A DNA stretch of 64,000 nt from CBINFS01 sp966250015 (lineage in GTDB: Bacteria > Bacteroidota > Rhodothermia > Rhodothermales > DASSAV01), in assembly GCA_966250015.1 (NCBI GenBank), contig CBINFS010000009.1:62001-126000 (forward strand), written 5' to 3'. Positions 1-8,477 of this stretch are shown here, piece by piece. Made by a program: the position numbers and the translations under genes. Below the pieces are notes generated by a model. The model saw only the letters and a list, made by a program, of their open reading frames with translations. It was not told the DNA's origin and did no database searches. Positions within the stretch are counted from its first letter, which is position 1; every line of letters begins with the position of its first letter.

Positions 1-149
1 GTGAAGTCCACCGACGCAAGTCGAAAAGCACTGCCAAATAACGCCTCGAAGTTTTTATCGTATTCGCCAGACTCGGTACGTGCCGAAGGCGCCAGAAGTA
101 GATCACATTCGAGATCATCCAGCGAATAACTACCGACTGATACGGTCAT
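1..149 (-). CDS. Probable leucyl aminopeptidase, N-terminal fragment (runs off the left edge)
   Basis: Reading leftwards from an ATG at 149-147 gives about 49 residues beginning MTVSVGSYSLDDLECDLLLA, open to the window edge. The pattern of a short beta-strand, then an ECDLL(L/V) segment, resembles the N-terminal domain of M17 leucyl aminopeptidases (PepA), which would trim peptides in the cytoplasm. The catalytic domain lies outside the window, so the assignment rests only on this short start. The ATG follows the stop codon of the upstream DHH phosphoesterase by one base, so the two are almost certainly co-transcribed and translationally coupled. Confidence 0.45.
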   Translation of the reverse strand, partial: MTVSVGSYSLDDLECDLLLAPSARTESGEYDKNFEALFGSAFRLASVDF

Positions 150-150
150 T

Positions 151-1227
151 TTATTGTGACTCTTGAGTCTTTCGATCCATTAAGATGGAGAGATAATGCT
201 CGTCTTCCGGCGAGAGGACGCCCTCATCCTCGGGTGGTGTGTCTTTCAAGTCCATAAAACGAGGTGCGACAGCAAGAACCTCACGAATGACTTCGTCCAG
301 CGGACGCCGGATGTATGCGCCCGAAGCGTTTCGATGGCCTCCGCCGCCAAACGCACGCGCCCATTCGTGTACAAAGGTATTGCCTTTCGACCTGAAACTC
401 ACCTTGGTTCCACTATCCGTCTCGGTAAACAGCAAAGCCGCGTTTACCCCTTCGATCGAGAGGACGTAGTTGACGAAACCCTCCGTCTCGTCCAGGCTGG
501 CGCCGGATTCGCGGACGACTCGCTGCGAAAGCACCATGTATCCCACCTGCCCGTCGTAACACAGTGTAACACTTTCGAGCGCGCGAGAAAGCAGCTTCAA
601 CCCATGGATGGATCGGGTGTCGTACAGGGATATGTGAATGGGAGCTGGTCGAATGTCGCCAAGCTCGAGGATGTCAGCGACGGTACGATGCACGGTTGGG
701 GTTACGCTATCATACCGGAAAGACCCGGTGTCCGTCATGATGGCGGTGTACAGTGCCGTGGCAATCTCAGGCGTGATCATGTTCCGGTCGTACGCTGCAA
801 TCAACTCGTAGACCAGCTCGCCGGTTGACGAAGCCGACTCCCGCCGGTACGTGACGTCGAACCACTTCTCAGGGTGCGTGTGGTGGTCGATGAGAAGCTT
901 CGTGTTCGTACTGTTCTCGACCGGGCCGGCGACCTTCCCCAGGCGTTCGAGTGCGTTGGTATCGGCAATAATAATGACGTCTGCAGCACCAATCCGCTCA
1001 CGCTGTCTCAGCGACCCGTCGAATACTTCCACCTCGTCGGCGCCCGGAAGCCAGAAAAGATTGTATGGCAACGGGTCACTGTTGATCATCGTGACTTCCT
1101 TCCCCAACCCTTTCAAAAACAAGCCCAGGGCAACCTGCGACCCGAGCGCATCACCGTCCGGACGTACGTGGGTGGTAATGAAAAAACGCTCCCCATTCAG
1201 AAGAAGCGATAATACCTGCTCAATCAT
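151..1227 (-). CDS. nrnA: DHH/DHHA1 phosphoesterase, NrnA-like (nanoRNase / pAp phosphatase)
   Basis: This 358-residue cytoplasmic protein has the full DHH-DHHA1 architecture. The DHH half carries motif I (THVRPDGDALGS near residue 20-30), an aspartate motif (IIADTNALERLG), the name-giving DHH (LLIDHH) and TDTGSFRYDSVTP. The C-terminal DHHA1 half carries the substrate-binding GGGGHRNASGAYI. Members of this family degrade 2-5-mer RNA from RNA turnover and often dephosphorylate 3'-phosphoadenosine 5'-phosphate; manganese is the usual cofactor. The length is slightly above the usual 310-340 because of an acidic C-terminal tail. The ATG at 1227 is the natural start. A perfect inverted repeat lies just upstream (1241-1260). 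A pepA-like gene follows with one base of spacing. Confidence 0.88.
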   Translation of the reverse strand: MIEQVLSLLLNGERFFITTHVRPDGDALGSQVALGLFLKGLGKEVTMINSDPLPYNLFWLPGADEVEVFDGSLRQRERIGAADVIIIADTNALERLGKVAGPVENSTNTKLLIDHHTHPEKWFDVTYRRESASSTGELVYELIAAYDRNMITPEIATALYTAIMTDTGSFRYDSVTPTVHRTVADILELGDIRPAPIHISLYDTRSIHGLKLLSRALESVTLCYDGQVGYMVLSQRVVRESGASLDETEGFVNYVLSIEGVNAALLFTETDSGTKVSFRSKGNTFVHEWARAFGGGGHRNASGAYIRRPLDEVIREVLAVAPRFMDLKDTPPEDEGVLSPEDEHYLSILMDRKTQESQ

Positions 1228-1240
1228 CGTCTATTCACCG

Positions 1241-1260
1241 TTTAGTCAGGGCTGACTAAA
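1241..1260. promoter_or_regulatory. Perfect 9-bp inverted repeat upstream of nrnA, operator-like
   Basis: The sequence TTTAGTCAG, a GG spacer and CTGACTAAA form a perfect palindrome 13 bases upstream of the nrnA start codon on the minus strand. Symmetry, size (20 bp) and position suit a dimeric repressor such as a TetR-family protein. It is too short in loop to be a good RNA hairpin and has no T-run, so a terminator is unlikely. No regulator gene is adjacent, so the binding protein is unknown. Confidence 0.4.
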
Positions 1261-1322
1261 CGCGACCGCCCTATAAAGGTTCAAAAGGCAGCCCGGTCAT
1301 CCGGTTTTTCGACCGGTCTACG

Positions 1323-1928
1323 CTACAGGCCAATTACGTAACCCGCAAAGCCGGGACGAGCCGAAAATGAGCCCCTGATTCTGATTTCCTGGCCGTCCTG
1401 AAGCTCACCGCTTGCCGTAATCCAGCCTACCATCGCCGCTTCCAGCGAACCTTCGATCAGGGAGTCCGTCGCCACGTCGATGGATAATGTACCGCCCGTC
1501 GATTTAAAATATCGGTCAAGGCCTTTTCGATAGACAACCACAAACATACTGTCAGGAACCGAAAGCGGGGCGCGCGCAACGTCGCCCAGCTGGTACGAAC
1601 CGGGGCGGGGTAAAGAAAGATCTCTTCGGGCCACGAACACACCACCGGTGAAGTCATTCTGTGCAGCCATTTTCACGATGAACTGTTCAACCCCGGTACC
1701 CGGATCGATGACAACTCCAAACGCCGCATTACCCTGCAAGGTATCTGAAACGGCGCCGGACAGAAAAAGCGTATAGGGGGGCCTCTGATCCAGACCACTT
1801 ACCCCCGTTGTATCAACGAGGGCATTCGCCATGCCGACCGAATCATTCGAATCACATCCAGTTAGAAGAAAAACAAGCGTTAATACGGAAAGAACAACTG
1901 GCAGAAAACAGACACAGCAACGTGCCAT
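1323..1928 (-). CDS. Putative lipoprotein of unknown function
   Basis: The 201-residue product starts MARCCVCFLPVVLSVLTLVF and carries a lipobox (LLTGC) with the acylated cysteine at about residue 24, followed by a short acidic linker, so it should be a membrane-anchored lipoprotein. The rest is predicted beta-rich with many short strands and no motif I recognise. An upstream in-frame ATG at 2030 would add 34 residues before the signal peptide; I prefer 1928 because the lipoprotein signal begins right there. It lies alone between the nrnA operon and a divergent cupin gene. Confidence 0.7.
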   Translation of the reverse strand: MARCCVCFLPVVLSVLTLVFLLTGCDSNDSVGMANALVDTTGVSGLDQRPPYTLFLSGAVSDTLQGNAAFGVVIDPGTGVEQFIVKMAAQNDFTGGVFVARRDLSLPRPGSYQLGDVARAPLSVPDSMFVVVYRKGLDRYFKSTGGTLSIDVATDSLIEGSLEAAMVGWITASGELQDGQEIRIRGSFSARPGFAGYVIGL

Positions 1929-2175
1929 GACGTTTATATAATTTGCATTCGATAATTTTAAACAGCAGCCGGCCCGGCACTGCGTGGCCTGACCGTACAA
2001 GATAGAATTCACCCGTAATAGCGGCCCCACTCCGGTGGCTGGATCTAGCCTGCTTTTTGTCGGGGAGGATTACTGGCGCCCGAGGTAAGCTATTATCCTT
2101 CCGGCATCCCCACCGAAGCGAGGTTTAATCATTCCTGCCCGTACCAATCCATATCAAACCCCCAAATCCCGCCAT

Positions 2176-2535
2176 ATGTTAATTCGACGGATCGAAGATT
2201 GTGAGACTTTTACGGCTGGTGACGGCACGAGCTTGAAGGAGTTGCTACATCCGGATAAGGAAGCGCTCGCCATTCGGTACAGCCTTGCGCATGCGACTTT
2301 GCCACCACAAGCTGCTTCGCGGCCACACCGGCTGGCAACGTCCGAAGTATATTACATCCTTTCCGGCGAAGGACTGATGCACATCGATGAAGAGGAAAAT
2401 TCCGTACGAGGGGGCGACGTCGTTTACATCCCCCCGGGAGCCACGCAATGGATTAAGAATACTGGAAATGCGGATCTTACTTTTTTTTGCATTGTTGATC
2501 CCGCCTGGCGCATAACGGACGAAGAGGTTCTTTAA
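2176..2535 (+). CDS. Small single-domain cupin
   Basis: The 119-residue protein is one cupin_2 beta-barrel. The first cupin motif is visible around residues 48-66 (SRPHRLATSEVYYILSGEG) and the second as GDVVYIPPGATQWIKN. The second motif normally ends in a metal-binding histidine; here glutamine stands at that place and the first motif keeps one clear histidine and glutamate, so metal binding is uncertain. Proteins of this kind start (M)IIR(K/R)IEDC and occur widely in archaea and bacteria with no firm role. The stop codon TAA shares its last base with the ATG of the next gene (TAATG), which implies translational coupling. Confidence 0.8.
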   Translation: MLIRRIEDCETFTAGDGTSLKELLHPDKEALAIRYSLAHATLPPQAASRPHRLATSEVYYILSGEGLMHIDEEENSVRGGDVVYIPPGATQWIKNTGNADLTFFCIVDPAWRITDEEVL

Positions 2536-3062
2536 TGAGTACAAAACAATTCAGTCGCCTTACTCTGGGAAGCTGTTTGTTTCTGCTGGTTTTCCTGCTT
2601 CCCGCAATTGCTGCTGGGCAGGACATCGCGTACGAACCATATCACCCGTTGAAAGGGCTCCGAGGGGTCTACGTGATAGGCGCCGACGTCCAGTCCGACG
2701 TTGAGACGTCGTTTCTCAACAAGAAGCTACTCCTCACCGACGTCGAGCTTCACCTGATCAAGTCGGGCGTGCCGCTTCTGAATGAGCAGACGTGGCTCTT
2801 GACCGAAGGCTCTCCCGCCCTGTTTCTGGACGTGTCGACCTCAGAGAACGAGCTCGGATTGTACGGTTATTCAGTTCGACTCGAGCTACAGGAGCTCGTC
2901 ACCCCGCTTTCCAACACGGACGTAACGACCTACGGCACCATCTGGAGCCACCACAAAGTCGGCATCATTGGCGACAAAGACGTTGACGAAATAAGAGACG
3001 TCGTTAAGGAAGTGACCGGCCAATTCATCCGTGATTATCTCGCCGCCAACGGCGCACGATAA
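2535..3062 (+). CDS. Secreted protein of unknown function
   Basis: The 175-residue product has a clear Sec signal peptide (hydrophobic LGSCLFLLVFLLPAIAAG, cleavage likely before QDIAYE). The mature part is about 145 residues, alternating strand and helix, with no recognised domain. It overlaps the cupin stop by one base and is followed directly by a strong stem-loop, so it ends a two-gene operon. I do not recognise a family. Confidence 0.7.
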   Translation: MSTKQFSRLTLGSCLFLLVFLLPAIAAGQDIAYEPYHPLKGLRGVYVIGADVQSDVETSFLNKKLLLTDVELHLIKSGVPLLNEQTWLLTEGSPALFLDVSTSENELGLYGYSVRLELQELVTPLSNTDVTTYGTIWSHHKVGIIGDKDVDEIRDVVKEVTGQFIRDYLAANGAR

Positions 3063-3071
3063 ATAAAAAAG

Positions 3072-3102
3072 GCCCCGGGATGGAATTGCTCGCTCCCGGG
3101 GC
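3072..3102. terminator. Bidirectional rho-independent terminator between convergent genes
   Basis: A 9-bp perfect stem, GCCCCGGGA (3072-3080) with TCCCGGGGC (3094-3102), encloses a 13-base loop. On the minus strand it is followed by TTTTTTATTT, which makes it a good terminator for the HEAT-like gene; in the plus direction it follows the secreted-protein stop codon but has only a weak T-run. Confidence 0.85.
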
Positions 3103-3129
3103 GTTTATCTATGCAGAAGGATTTCAGGG

Positions 3130-3558
3130 TTATGATGCTCTGTTTTCCATGATTACGGCGAGCATCGTTTTCTTGACTTTGGGTGACCGTTCGAAGCTCA
3201 CCGCCCTTTCGAGGTACTGAACGGCCATCTTGCTTTTCATTTTACCGAGCGCTACAACCGCCATGCGGCGCATGTTGTCGTCCTGATTGTCGCGGTATAC
3301 TTTCATGACGTCAAAGAGCGCGGCTTCGACGTCCACGTAGTCTCCGTACTGGATGATCATGCGGAGGGCGCCCTGTTGCAGGCCGAGATGCCCGGATGCC
3401 AGGGCCTTTACCAGGCTTTCGCTGAAAGCCTCCCATTTCGCCTCATCCATTTCGGTGATACCCGAAACCTGGGGGTCATTGGTGCCGGCGGCCAGGGCAC
3501 TGGTGTTGATGACAAGCGCCGCTATAAATAGTGCGATAAACCCTGTAATCTTTTTCAT
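3130..3558 (-). CDS. Secreted HEAT-repeat-like protein
   Basis: The 142-residue product begins MKKITGFIALFIAALVINTS with a Sec signal peptide ending near ALAAG. The mature part is all-helical and contains HEAT/PBS-lyase-like helix pairs, best seen in MRRMAVVALGKMKSKMAVQY, where paired helices of about 30 residues repeat. Such proteins act as periplasmic or surface binding scaffolds; no partner is evident. A strong ribosome site (GAGGAGA, 6-7 bases before the ATG at 3558) fixes this start over an in-frame ATG 11 codons upstream. Confidence 0.7.
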   Translation of the reverse strand: MKKITGFIALFIAALVINTSALAAGTNDPQVSGITEMDEAKWEAFSESLVKALASGHLGLQQGALRMIIQYGDYVDVEAALFDVMKVYRDNQDDNMRRMAVVALGKMKSKMAVQYLERAVSFERSPKVKKTMLAVIMENRAS

Positions 3559-4256
3559 GGCATTCTCCTCTACATTTTGTAAGCCCCACAAGAGGTCCTT
3601 TTTGTTAATGTCAGGACTCTTCCATGTCCGATCCCAGAGGCAAAACTATAATGACCGTCAAAAAGAGTAAGCGCTTTCAGTCGATCCCCGATCCGCGTGC
3701 TCAACAGGTCATTCTTTGCTTCTTCTACCTCTTCACTACGAGTCCACTCGTATGAAAGTTACGTAGTATTTCGGCAAAATTGACACTTGTGTAAGGTGTC
3801 GAGGTCCGGAACGAGGGCAAATCAAAAAGAGGTGCCTTAATAATTAAAGCACCCAATCGTTCCTGAACTAAAGCTTGTGATTCAAGCGCAGAGCACGTTT
3901 AGTTGTAATGGAAAAGCCGATAATTCGCCAAATAACGCGATTTAGATGAATATACTGTGAATCTGCGCAAGATCAGAATGGACTCCCTGTGTCGTTTCGA
4001 CGATGGAGGTCAGAACGCGTTGATCGACAAGGCCGTTTTGAAGGCATTTTGCACCACACACCAACCACGTCCCCCTCAATTTTTAAGGCTACCATTCGGC
4101 GATTGGATAAAACATACCCGAACGGGATGAAGAAGTGAACAAAGTGAGGTGATTTAAGCCGGGTACGGACAAAAGTGTGGAAAGGCAGCAGGGAAAATTC
4201 AAAGGGCCGGTTTTGTCCCCACCGGCCACGAGTTTCTCTGAAAATTGTGATCAGAA
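3559..4256. other. Gene-poor intergenic stretch (about 700 bp)
   Basis: No open frame here has a ribosome site plus protein-like composition. Two imperfect hairpins stand out: GACACTT/AAGGTGTC at 3782-3800 and GGTGCCTTAA/TTAAAGCACC with a TAA loop at 3831-3853. The composition is more AT-rich than the flanks. It may hold the promoter of the HEAT-like gene (minus strand), a small RNA, or relics of decayed sequence; nothing is certain. Confidence 0.3.
4205..4227 (-). terminator. Possible terminator of the 4257-4556 gene
   Basis: A stem of GGCCGGT with ACCGGCC (7 bp, loop of 9) lies 30 bases after the stop codon of the minus-strand gene and is followed on that strand by CCCTTTGAATTTT. The T-run is broken, so efficiency is doubtful. 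Confidence 0.45.
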
Positions 4257-4556
4257 TTACGGGACCGGATTCGCCATCACCCGGCCAGTACTTCTGGGTT
4301 CAATAGGAGCAGGAATCGAGATCCGACGGACGAGACGTTCGAGCGTACGGATGGTATTCTCGAGCTGAATCGACGTTGCTTCAACGCGGGCGTAGAGGTG
4401 CTGCGCGTCGCGCTGCACGTCAACAGGCATGGCCGCCTGAATATCCAGCAGCTCTCTACAACGTTCCATCGCGTCTTCAACCTGGCCGGTCATAAGCTCC
4501 AGGTCGCTTGCCAACCGGTTCAGTACTTGATCTAACTGGATATGCTTCTCGTTCAT
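4257..4556 (-). CDS. Small coiled-coil protein of unknown function
   Basis: The 99-residue product is almost wholly helical and charged, with heptad-like spacing from about residue 8 to 80 (QLDQVLNRLASDLELMTGQV), and ends in a proline-rich tail. There is no signal peptide or membrane segment, so it should be cytoplasmic. Its size and shape recall small export chaperones such as FlgN or FliT, but there is no specific match and its neighbours are not flagellar. A weak ribosome site (AGCAGGG) precedes the ATG. Confidence 0.55.
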   Translation of the reverse strand: MNEKHIQLDQVLNRLASDLELMTGQVEDAMERCRELLDIQAAMPVDVQRDAQHLYARVEATSIQLENTIRTLERLVRRISIPAPIEPRSTGRVMANPVP

Positions 4557-4910
4557 TACCCTGCTTCCAGATTTAGTTAGTCACATACTCAACGTCCAGC
4601 CATGCAGCATACGGTGGATTTGCCCACAAGCTGCATCTTTGGGATATAATTTCAGCCTGTCGCCAACTGCGTAGTGGCGGAGTTACTTGTCGGCACAAAA
4701 CTCCGTCTGCCCCGCTCCTTTAATACGCATGAAGGACAATCCATTAATTGATTATAGTACAATCCTACTGACATTGTCCCATGACAAGCCGTGTAAAACA
4801 AGTAACATAGTTGACAACTCGAAAGGTCGCCACCAGCCTCTCGTTCATCAGGTTGCAAAAAACTGTTCTTAAACAGGATAACGACAGAATTAAAGACTTC
4901 GGACCAAGGG
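4557..4910. other. Intergenic region, nothing recognised
   Basis: This 354-bp stretch lies between ddl (which ends at 4911 on the minus strand) and the start of the small coiled-coil gene. The right part would contain the ddl 3' end signals and the left part the promoter of the coiled-coil gene. I see no convincing stem-loop with T-run and no short gene. Confidence 0.4.
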
Positions 4911-6167
4911 TCATTCTTGCCTCGCTTTCGCCCCTTTCAGACCCTGGATACTCTTTGCCGATAGCAGATTGGTTTCGTAGGAGCGGACGCGGCCGTTTTT
5001 TTCGCGGTGTCTCTTGCGCGCCAGCTCGATCAACCGGTGGGTCAGCTCGTCGAAGGGAATACCCGTAGGATCCCACAGGTAAAACGAAAAGGAGCCGGGG
5101 ATGGTATTGATTTCATTGAAGTAGACCCTCCCATCCGACTCGTCGATCATGAAATCGATCCGCGCCACACCGGAACACTCGAAGAGCTGAAACACTCTGA
5201 CGCCGAGCTGTCGGATATAATCCGTCTGCTCGTCCGAGAGAGGAGCGGGAATGATCCGGTCCAGTGATGCCATGCCACCGGGTCTGTTCCCGCTTTTGGC
5301 GCCGCGACGGGCTCCTTTCGATCCATCCCCACCGCTCCCCCTCATATACTTCTCCTGAAAGGTGAGCATTTCTTCCCCCTTGGTCCGGACGGGCTCCTCG
5401 AGCACACTCGGAATAGCCTCATTCGGGTCACCCAGCACCGAGCAGTTGATTTCGCGAAGCTTTCTGACGGCATATTCAACGACGATCTTGTCGTCGTACC
5501 TTAAAGCCTCCTCGATGGCCTCGTCGAGCTCATTTCGATCGTCTGCCTTTGCGATCCCGATGGACGACCCGAGACGAGCCGGTTTGACGATGACGGGGTA
5601 ACCAAGCGCCTCTTCACATCGGTCGAGCCACTCTTCTTCGTGATTGGCCCACTGGGCTTCGGTAAACCAGACGAAGTCCACGATCGGGATGCCCTGGTCC
5701 CTGCATATCATCTTGGAAAGAATTTTGTCCATCCCGAGGGCAGATCCGAAGACCCCGCTGCCGGTGTAGGGGACGTTAAACGTTTCACACAGACCTTGCA
5801 ATCCCCCGTTTTCCCCTTCGCCTCCGTGAAGACCGAGGAACATGACGTCGATCCTGTACCGTCTGGCCCTCCCACCGAATAGACCCTGAGGGCGTGCTTC
5901 CACCAGGTCGAGCGTCCCGAATTTGCCGGGGTCAAGTATGACGCGAACGGCTTCCTTTCGAAGAGCATCGAGATCCTTATAGGATTCGATGTTCAGCAGC
6001 TTCTCTCCGGTATACCAGGTACCGTCTTTCGCGATGTACACCGGTATCGGGTTGTATCTGCTTTTGTCCAGGGCGGCGGCAGCCTGCAGGCACGAGATGA
6101 CCGACACTTCGTGCTCCGGTGAAACACCGCCGAAAACCATTCCAATGTTAAGAACTTCAGAAGCCAC
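4911..6167 (-). CDS. ddl: D-alanine--D-alanine ligase
   Basis: The 418-residue cytoplasmic ATP-grasp enzyme joins two D-alanines for the peptidoglycan stem peptide. The N-terminal VFGGVSPEHEVS, the GLHGGEGENGGLQG loop, the VKPARLGSSIGI ATP-grasp segment, ARIDFMIDE and NEINTIPGS (Mg/ATP ligands) are all present. A glycine/arginine-rich insert of about 25 residues (around 275-300) lies in the loop before MASLDRIIPAPLS, longer than in most Ddl enzymes, and the total is some 50 residues above E. coli DdlB. The start is a GTG at 6167: the first internal ATG would cut the first beta-strand. No strong ribosome site is seen. Confidence 0.93.
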   Translation of the reverse strand: MASEVLNIGMVFGGVSPEHEVSVISCLQAAAALDKSRYNPIPVYIAKDGTWYTGEKLLNIESYKDLDALRKEAVRVILDPGKFGTLDLVEARPQGLFGGRARRYRIDVMFLGLHGGEGENGGLQGLCETFNVPYTGSGVFGSALGMDKILSKMICRDQGIPIVDFVWFTEAQWANHEEEWLDRCEEALGYPVIVKPARLGSSIGIAKADDRNELDEAIEEALRYDDKIVVEYAVRKLREINCSVLGDPNEAIPSVLEEPVRTKGEEMLTFQEKYMRGSGGDGSKGARRGAKSGNRPGGMASLDRIIPAPLSDEQTDYIRQLGVRVFQLFECSGVARIDFMIDESDGRVYFNEINTIPGSFSFYLWDPTGIPFDELTHRLIELARKRHREKNGRVRSYETNLLSAKSIQGLKGAKARQE

Positions 6168-6361
6168 GGTTGTCTGGAAAAAAATGCGTTGATGGATAGT
6201 ATAGAGCCGGATATTGGCGGAATCGTACGTAGCGTGATCAAAGAATCGAAACGCAGGTGCTGATTAAAGCTACGAAATTGTTGTAAAGGCATCGCAGGCT
6301 CATCCGCGGCGGCCTGTGCGCACGTATCCTTCGGGTCCCCCCGAATCAACGGTTCACTGAC

Positions 6362-7063
6362 GTGAAAATTGCGATCATCTCCGATATTCACTCCAATCTT
6401 CCTGCCCTGGAGGCTGCGCTCAAATCCATCGAGGAGAAGGGTGTAGATAAAATTTTTTGTCTTGGAGACATCGTCGGTTACGGCGCCGAACCGGGCCCGT
6501 GTGTCGATCTGGTCCGCGGCCATTGTGACGGTGTGATTCGAGGGAATCACGACGAAGCCGTGGCGATAGAACGCGGAATCGGATATTTGCCGTCGGATGG
6601 GCAGGTTGCCGCCAAGCACAACCGGAAAGCCCTGACCGACGAGCAGCTCGCGTACCTGTCGAATTTGCCACTCGTCCTCGTTACTGACGGATTCACGTTT
6701 GTACACGCGACCCCTCAGCACCCAGAATCCTGGCTACGCCTGGACTCTTACCAGATCTCTCAGCAGCAGTTCGAACACTTCGATACCGCAATATGTTTTG
6801 TCGGTCACACGCACATTCCGGCCGTAATGGCGGACCGCCTCGGGGTGCTTCAGGTTCGGCCCGGCAACCGGTATCTCATCAATGTGGGTAGCGTCGGGCA
6901 GCCCCGCGACCACAGCCCGTGGCTTTCGTACGGCCTGTTCGATACCGAGACCTTTTCGTACGAGAACGTGCGATGCCCGTACGACGTTGGCGCCGCAGCA
7001 GCGAGTATCCTGGCCGCCGGGTTGCCGCACCGGCTCGCCGAACGATTGAAAACGGGACGTTAA
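6362..7063 (+). CDS. Calcineurin-like metallophosphoesterase (YfcE/MJ0936 type)
   Basis: The 233-residue protein has the complete metallophosphoesterase metal-site series: DIHSN at residues 8-12, GDIVGYG, GNHD and GHTH, followed by NVGSVGQPRD. These ligate two metal ions in phosphodiesterases and protein phosphatases of this group; the natural substrate cannot be read from sequence. The start is GTG at 6362, directly in front of the first strand KIAIISD. It is divergent from ddl and convergent with pyrC, so it is probably monocistronic. Confidence 0.85.
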   Translation: MKIAIISDIHSNLPALEAALKSIEEKGVDKIFCLGDIVGYGAEPGPCVDLVRGHCDGVIRGNHDEAVAIERGIGYLPSDGQVAAKHNRKALTDEQLAYLSNLPLVLVTDGFTFVHATPQHPESWLRLDSYQISQQQFEHFDTAICFVGHTHIPAVMADRLGVLQVRPGNRYLINVGSVGQPRDHSPWLSYGLFDTETFSYENVRCPYDVGAAAASILAAGLPHRLAERLKTGR

Positions 7064-7078
7064 GCTTTTCCGATACGG

Positions 7079-8365
7079 CTAATCGTTCCGAACGAAATGG
7101 CCCTTGTTGTAGATAGCCCAGGCGCGGCCGACCATCTCTTCGCCAAGGAACGGGGTATTGTGGCTTTTCGACTGGATGTGATGCCTTTCGAACGTCCAGC
7201 GTGTCGTCGCGTCAAAAATGGTGAGGCACGCAGCCTCGCCCTCGGCAAGACGAGGCACGGGGATGCGGAGGATCCTTCGAGGCGTCACGGTGATCTTTTT
7301 TACGGCTTCGGCGAGCGATAGAACGCCGGGGTCGATCAGTTCGCGCCCAACGAGACCCCAAGCCGTTTCCAGGCCGATGATGCCAAACGGAGCCGCAATA
7401 AACTCAACCTCTTTTTCAAACGACGCGTGAGGCGCGTGGTCGGTGCAGATGGCGTCGATCGTACCATCGCGAAGCCCCTCCTTGATGGCGGCAACGTCGT
7501 CAGCGGTACGGAGTGGCGGGTGCATCTTGGTATCGGTCGAGTAGTCGAGGCGCTCGACGGCCTCGTCGGTGAGCGTGAAGTGATGCGTGCTGGCTTCGGC
7601 TGTCACCTTGATCCCTTTCTTTTTAGCCTCTCGAACCAGCGCGACACCCCGTGCAGTCGAAATGTGAGCGACGTGTACGTGCCCTCCGGTGAACTCGGCG
7701 AGCAAGATGTCACGGGCGATCATGACCTCTTCGGAAAGACCGGGAATGCCCGGCACACCCAACCGTGTAGCTACGACCCCTTCGTTCATGTGCCCGCCGT
7801 GGCTAAGGGAGAGCTCTTCCATGTGATTGATGACGGGCAAATCGAGCATCGAGCTGTATTCGAGAGCGTGCCGCATGATCGCAGCGTTCTGCACCGGAGC
7901 GCCGTCGTCGCTGAAGGCCACCGCCCCACCCTCCGCCAGATCGGCCATCTCTGTTAGCTCCCTGCCGGCGCGATCCTTCGTGACGGTCGCGATCGGGTAC
8001 ACGTCGACGGGCGTAGGCTCAGCCCGCTCGAGGATGAACGAAACGACATCGCGGGTGTGGATCGGCGGATTCGTATTCGGCATGCAGGCTACAGACGTAA
8101 AGCCGCCGAACGCTGCTGCCCGTGCTCCGGTCTCGATGGTCTCCTTGTATTCGTATCCGGGCTCCCGGAAGTGCACGTGCATGTCCATCCATCCCGGAGA
8201 GATGATCCGATCAGTGCAATCGTAAACCGGTACGTCGCCGGCGTCGAGGTTCTCACCGACCTGGCCGATCCTGCCGTCGCGGATGAGCAAATCCGCCCGG
8301 CGGGTCTCGCCGGTTTCTGGATCGAGCAGAGTGCCGTTAACGAGCAAGAGGTCCGGAGTCTTCAT
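7079..8365 (-). CDS. pyrC: Dihydroorotase, class I
   Basis: The 428-residue amidohydrolase cyclises carbamoyl-aspartate to dihydroorotate in pyrimidine synthesis. Zinc ligands are visible in DMHVHFREPG (His63, His65), and the class I signature continues with FGGFTSVACMPNTNP, FSDDGAPVQN and ICTDHAPH. The family length is 420-450. An in-frame ATG at 8446 would add 27 residues rich in aromatic and cysteine codons that no family member has; ATG 8365, directly before the first strand, is preferred. The gene lies about 110 bp downstream of the S9 peptidase gene on the same strand. Confidence 0.93.
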   Translation of the reverse strand: MKTPDLLLVNGTLLDPETGETRRADLLIRDGRIGQVGENLDAGDVPVYDCTDRIISPGWMDMHVHFREPGYEYKETIETGARAAAFGGFTSVACMPNTNPPIHTRDVVSFILERAEPTPVDVYPIATVTKDRAGRELTEMADLAEGGAVAFSDDGAPVQNAAIMRHALEYSSMLDLPVINHMEELSLSHGGHMNEGVVATRLGVPGIPGLSEEVMIARDILLAEFTGGHVHVAHISTARGVALVREAKKKGIKVTAEASTHHFTLTDEAVERLDYSTDTKMHPPLRTADDVAAIKEGLRDGTIDAICTDHAPHASFEKEVEFIAAPFGIIGLETAWGLVGRELIDPGVLSLAEAVKKITVTPRRILRIPVPRLAEGEAACLTIFDATTRWTFERHHIQSKSHNTPFLGEEMVGRAWAIYNKGHFVRND

Positions 8366-8477
8366 CACGGTTATGCCGCAAGGTTCAATGCAATAGAAAA
8401 AAGGGCGGTCCCGAATCCAACCGAAACCGCCCCAATATATCAACAATATGCGAGTGAGTCTGCACCGACGTGCCGCA

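Noticed and set aside
4177..4368. A 63-codon plus-strand frame
   Set aside because: It overlaps the 3' part of the coiled-coil gene and its terminator and has no protein-like pattern.
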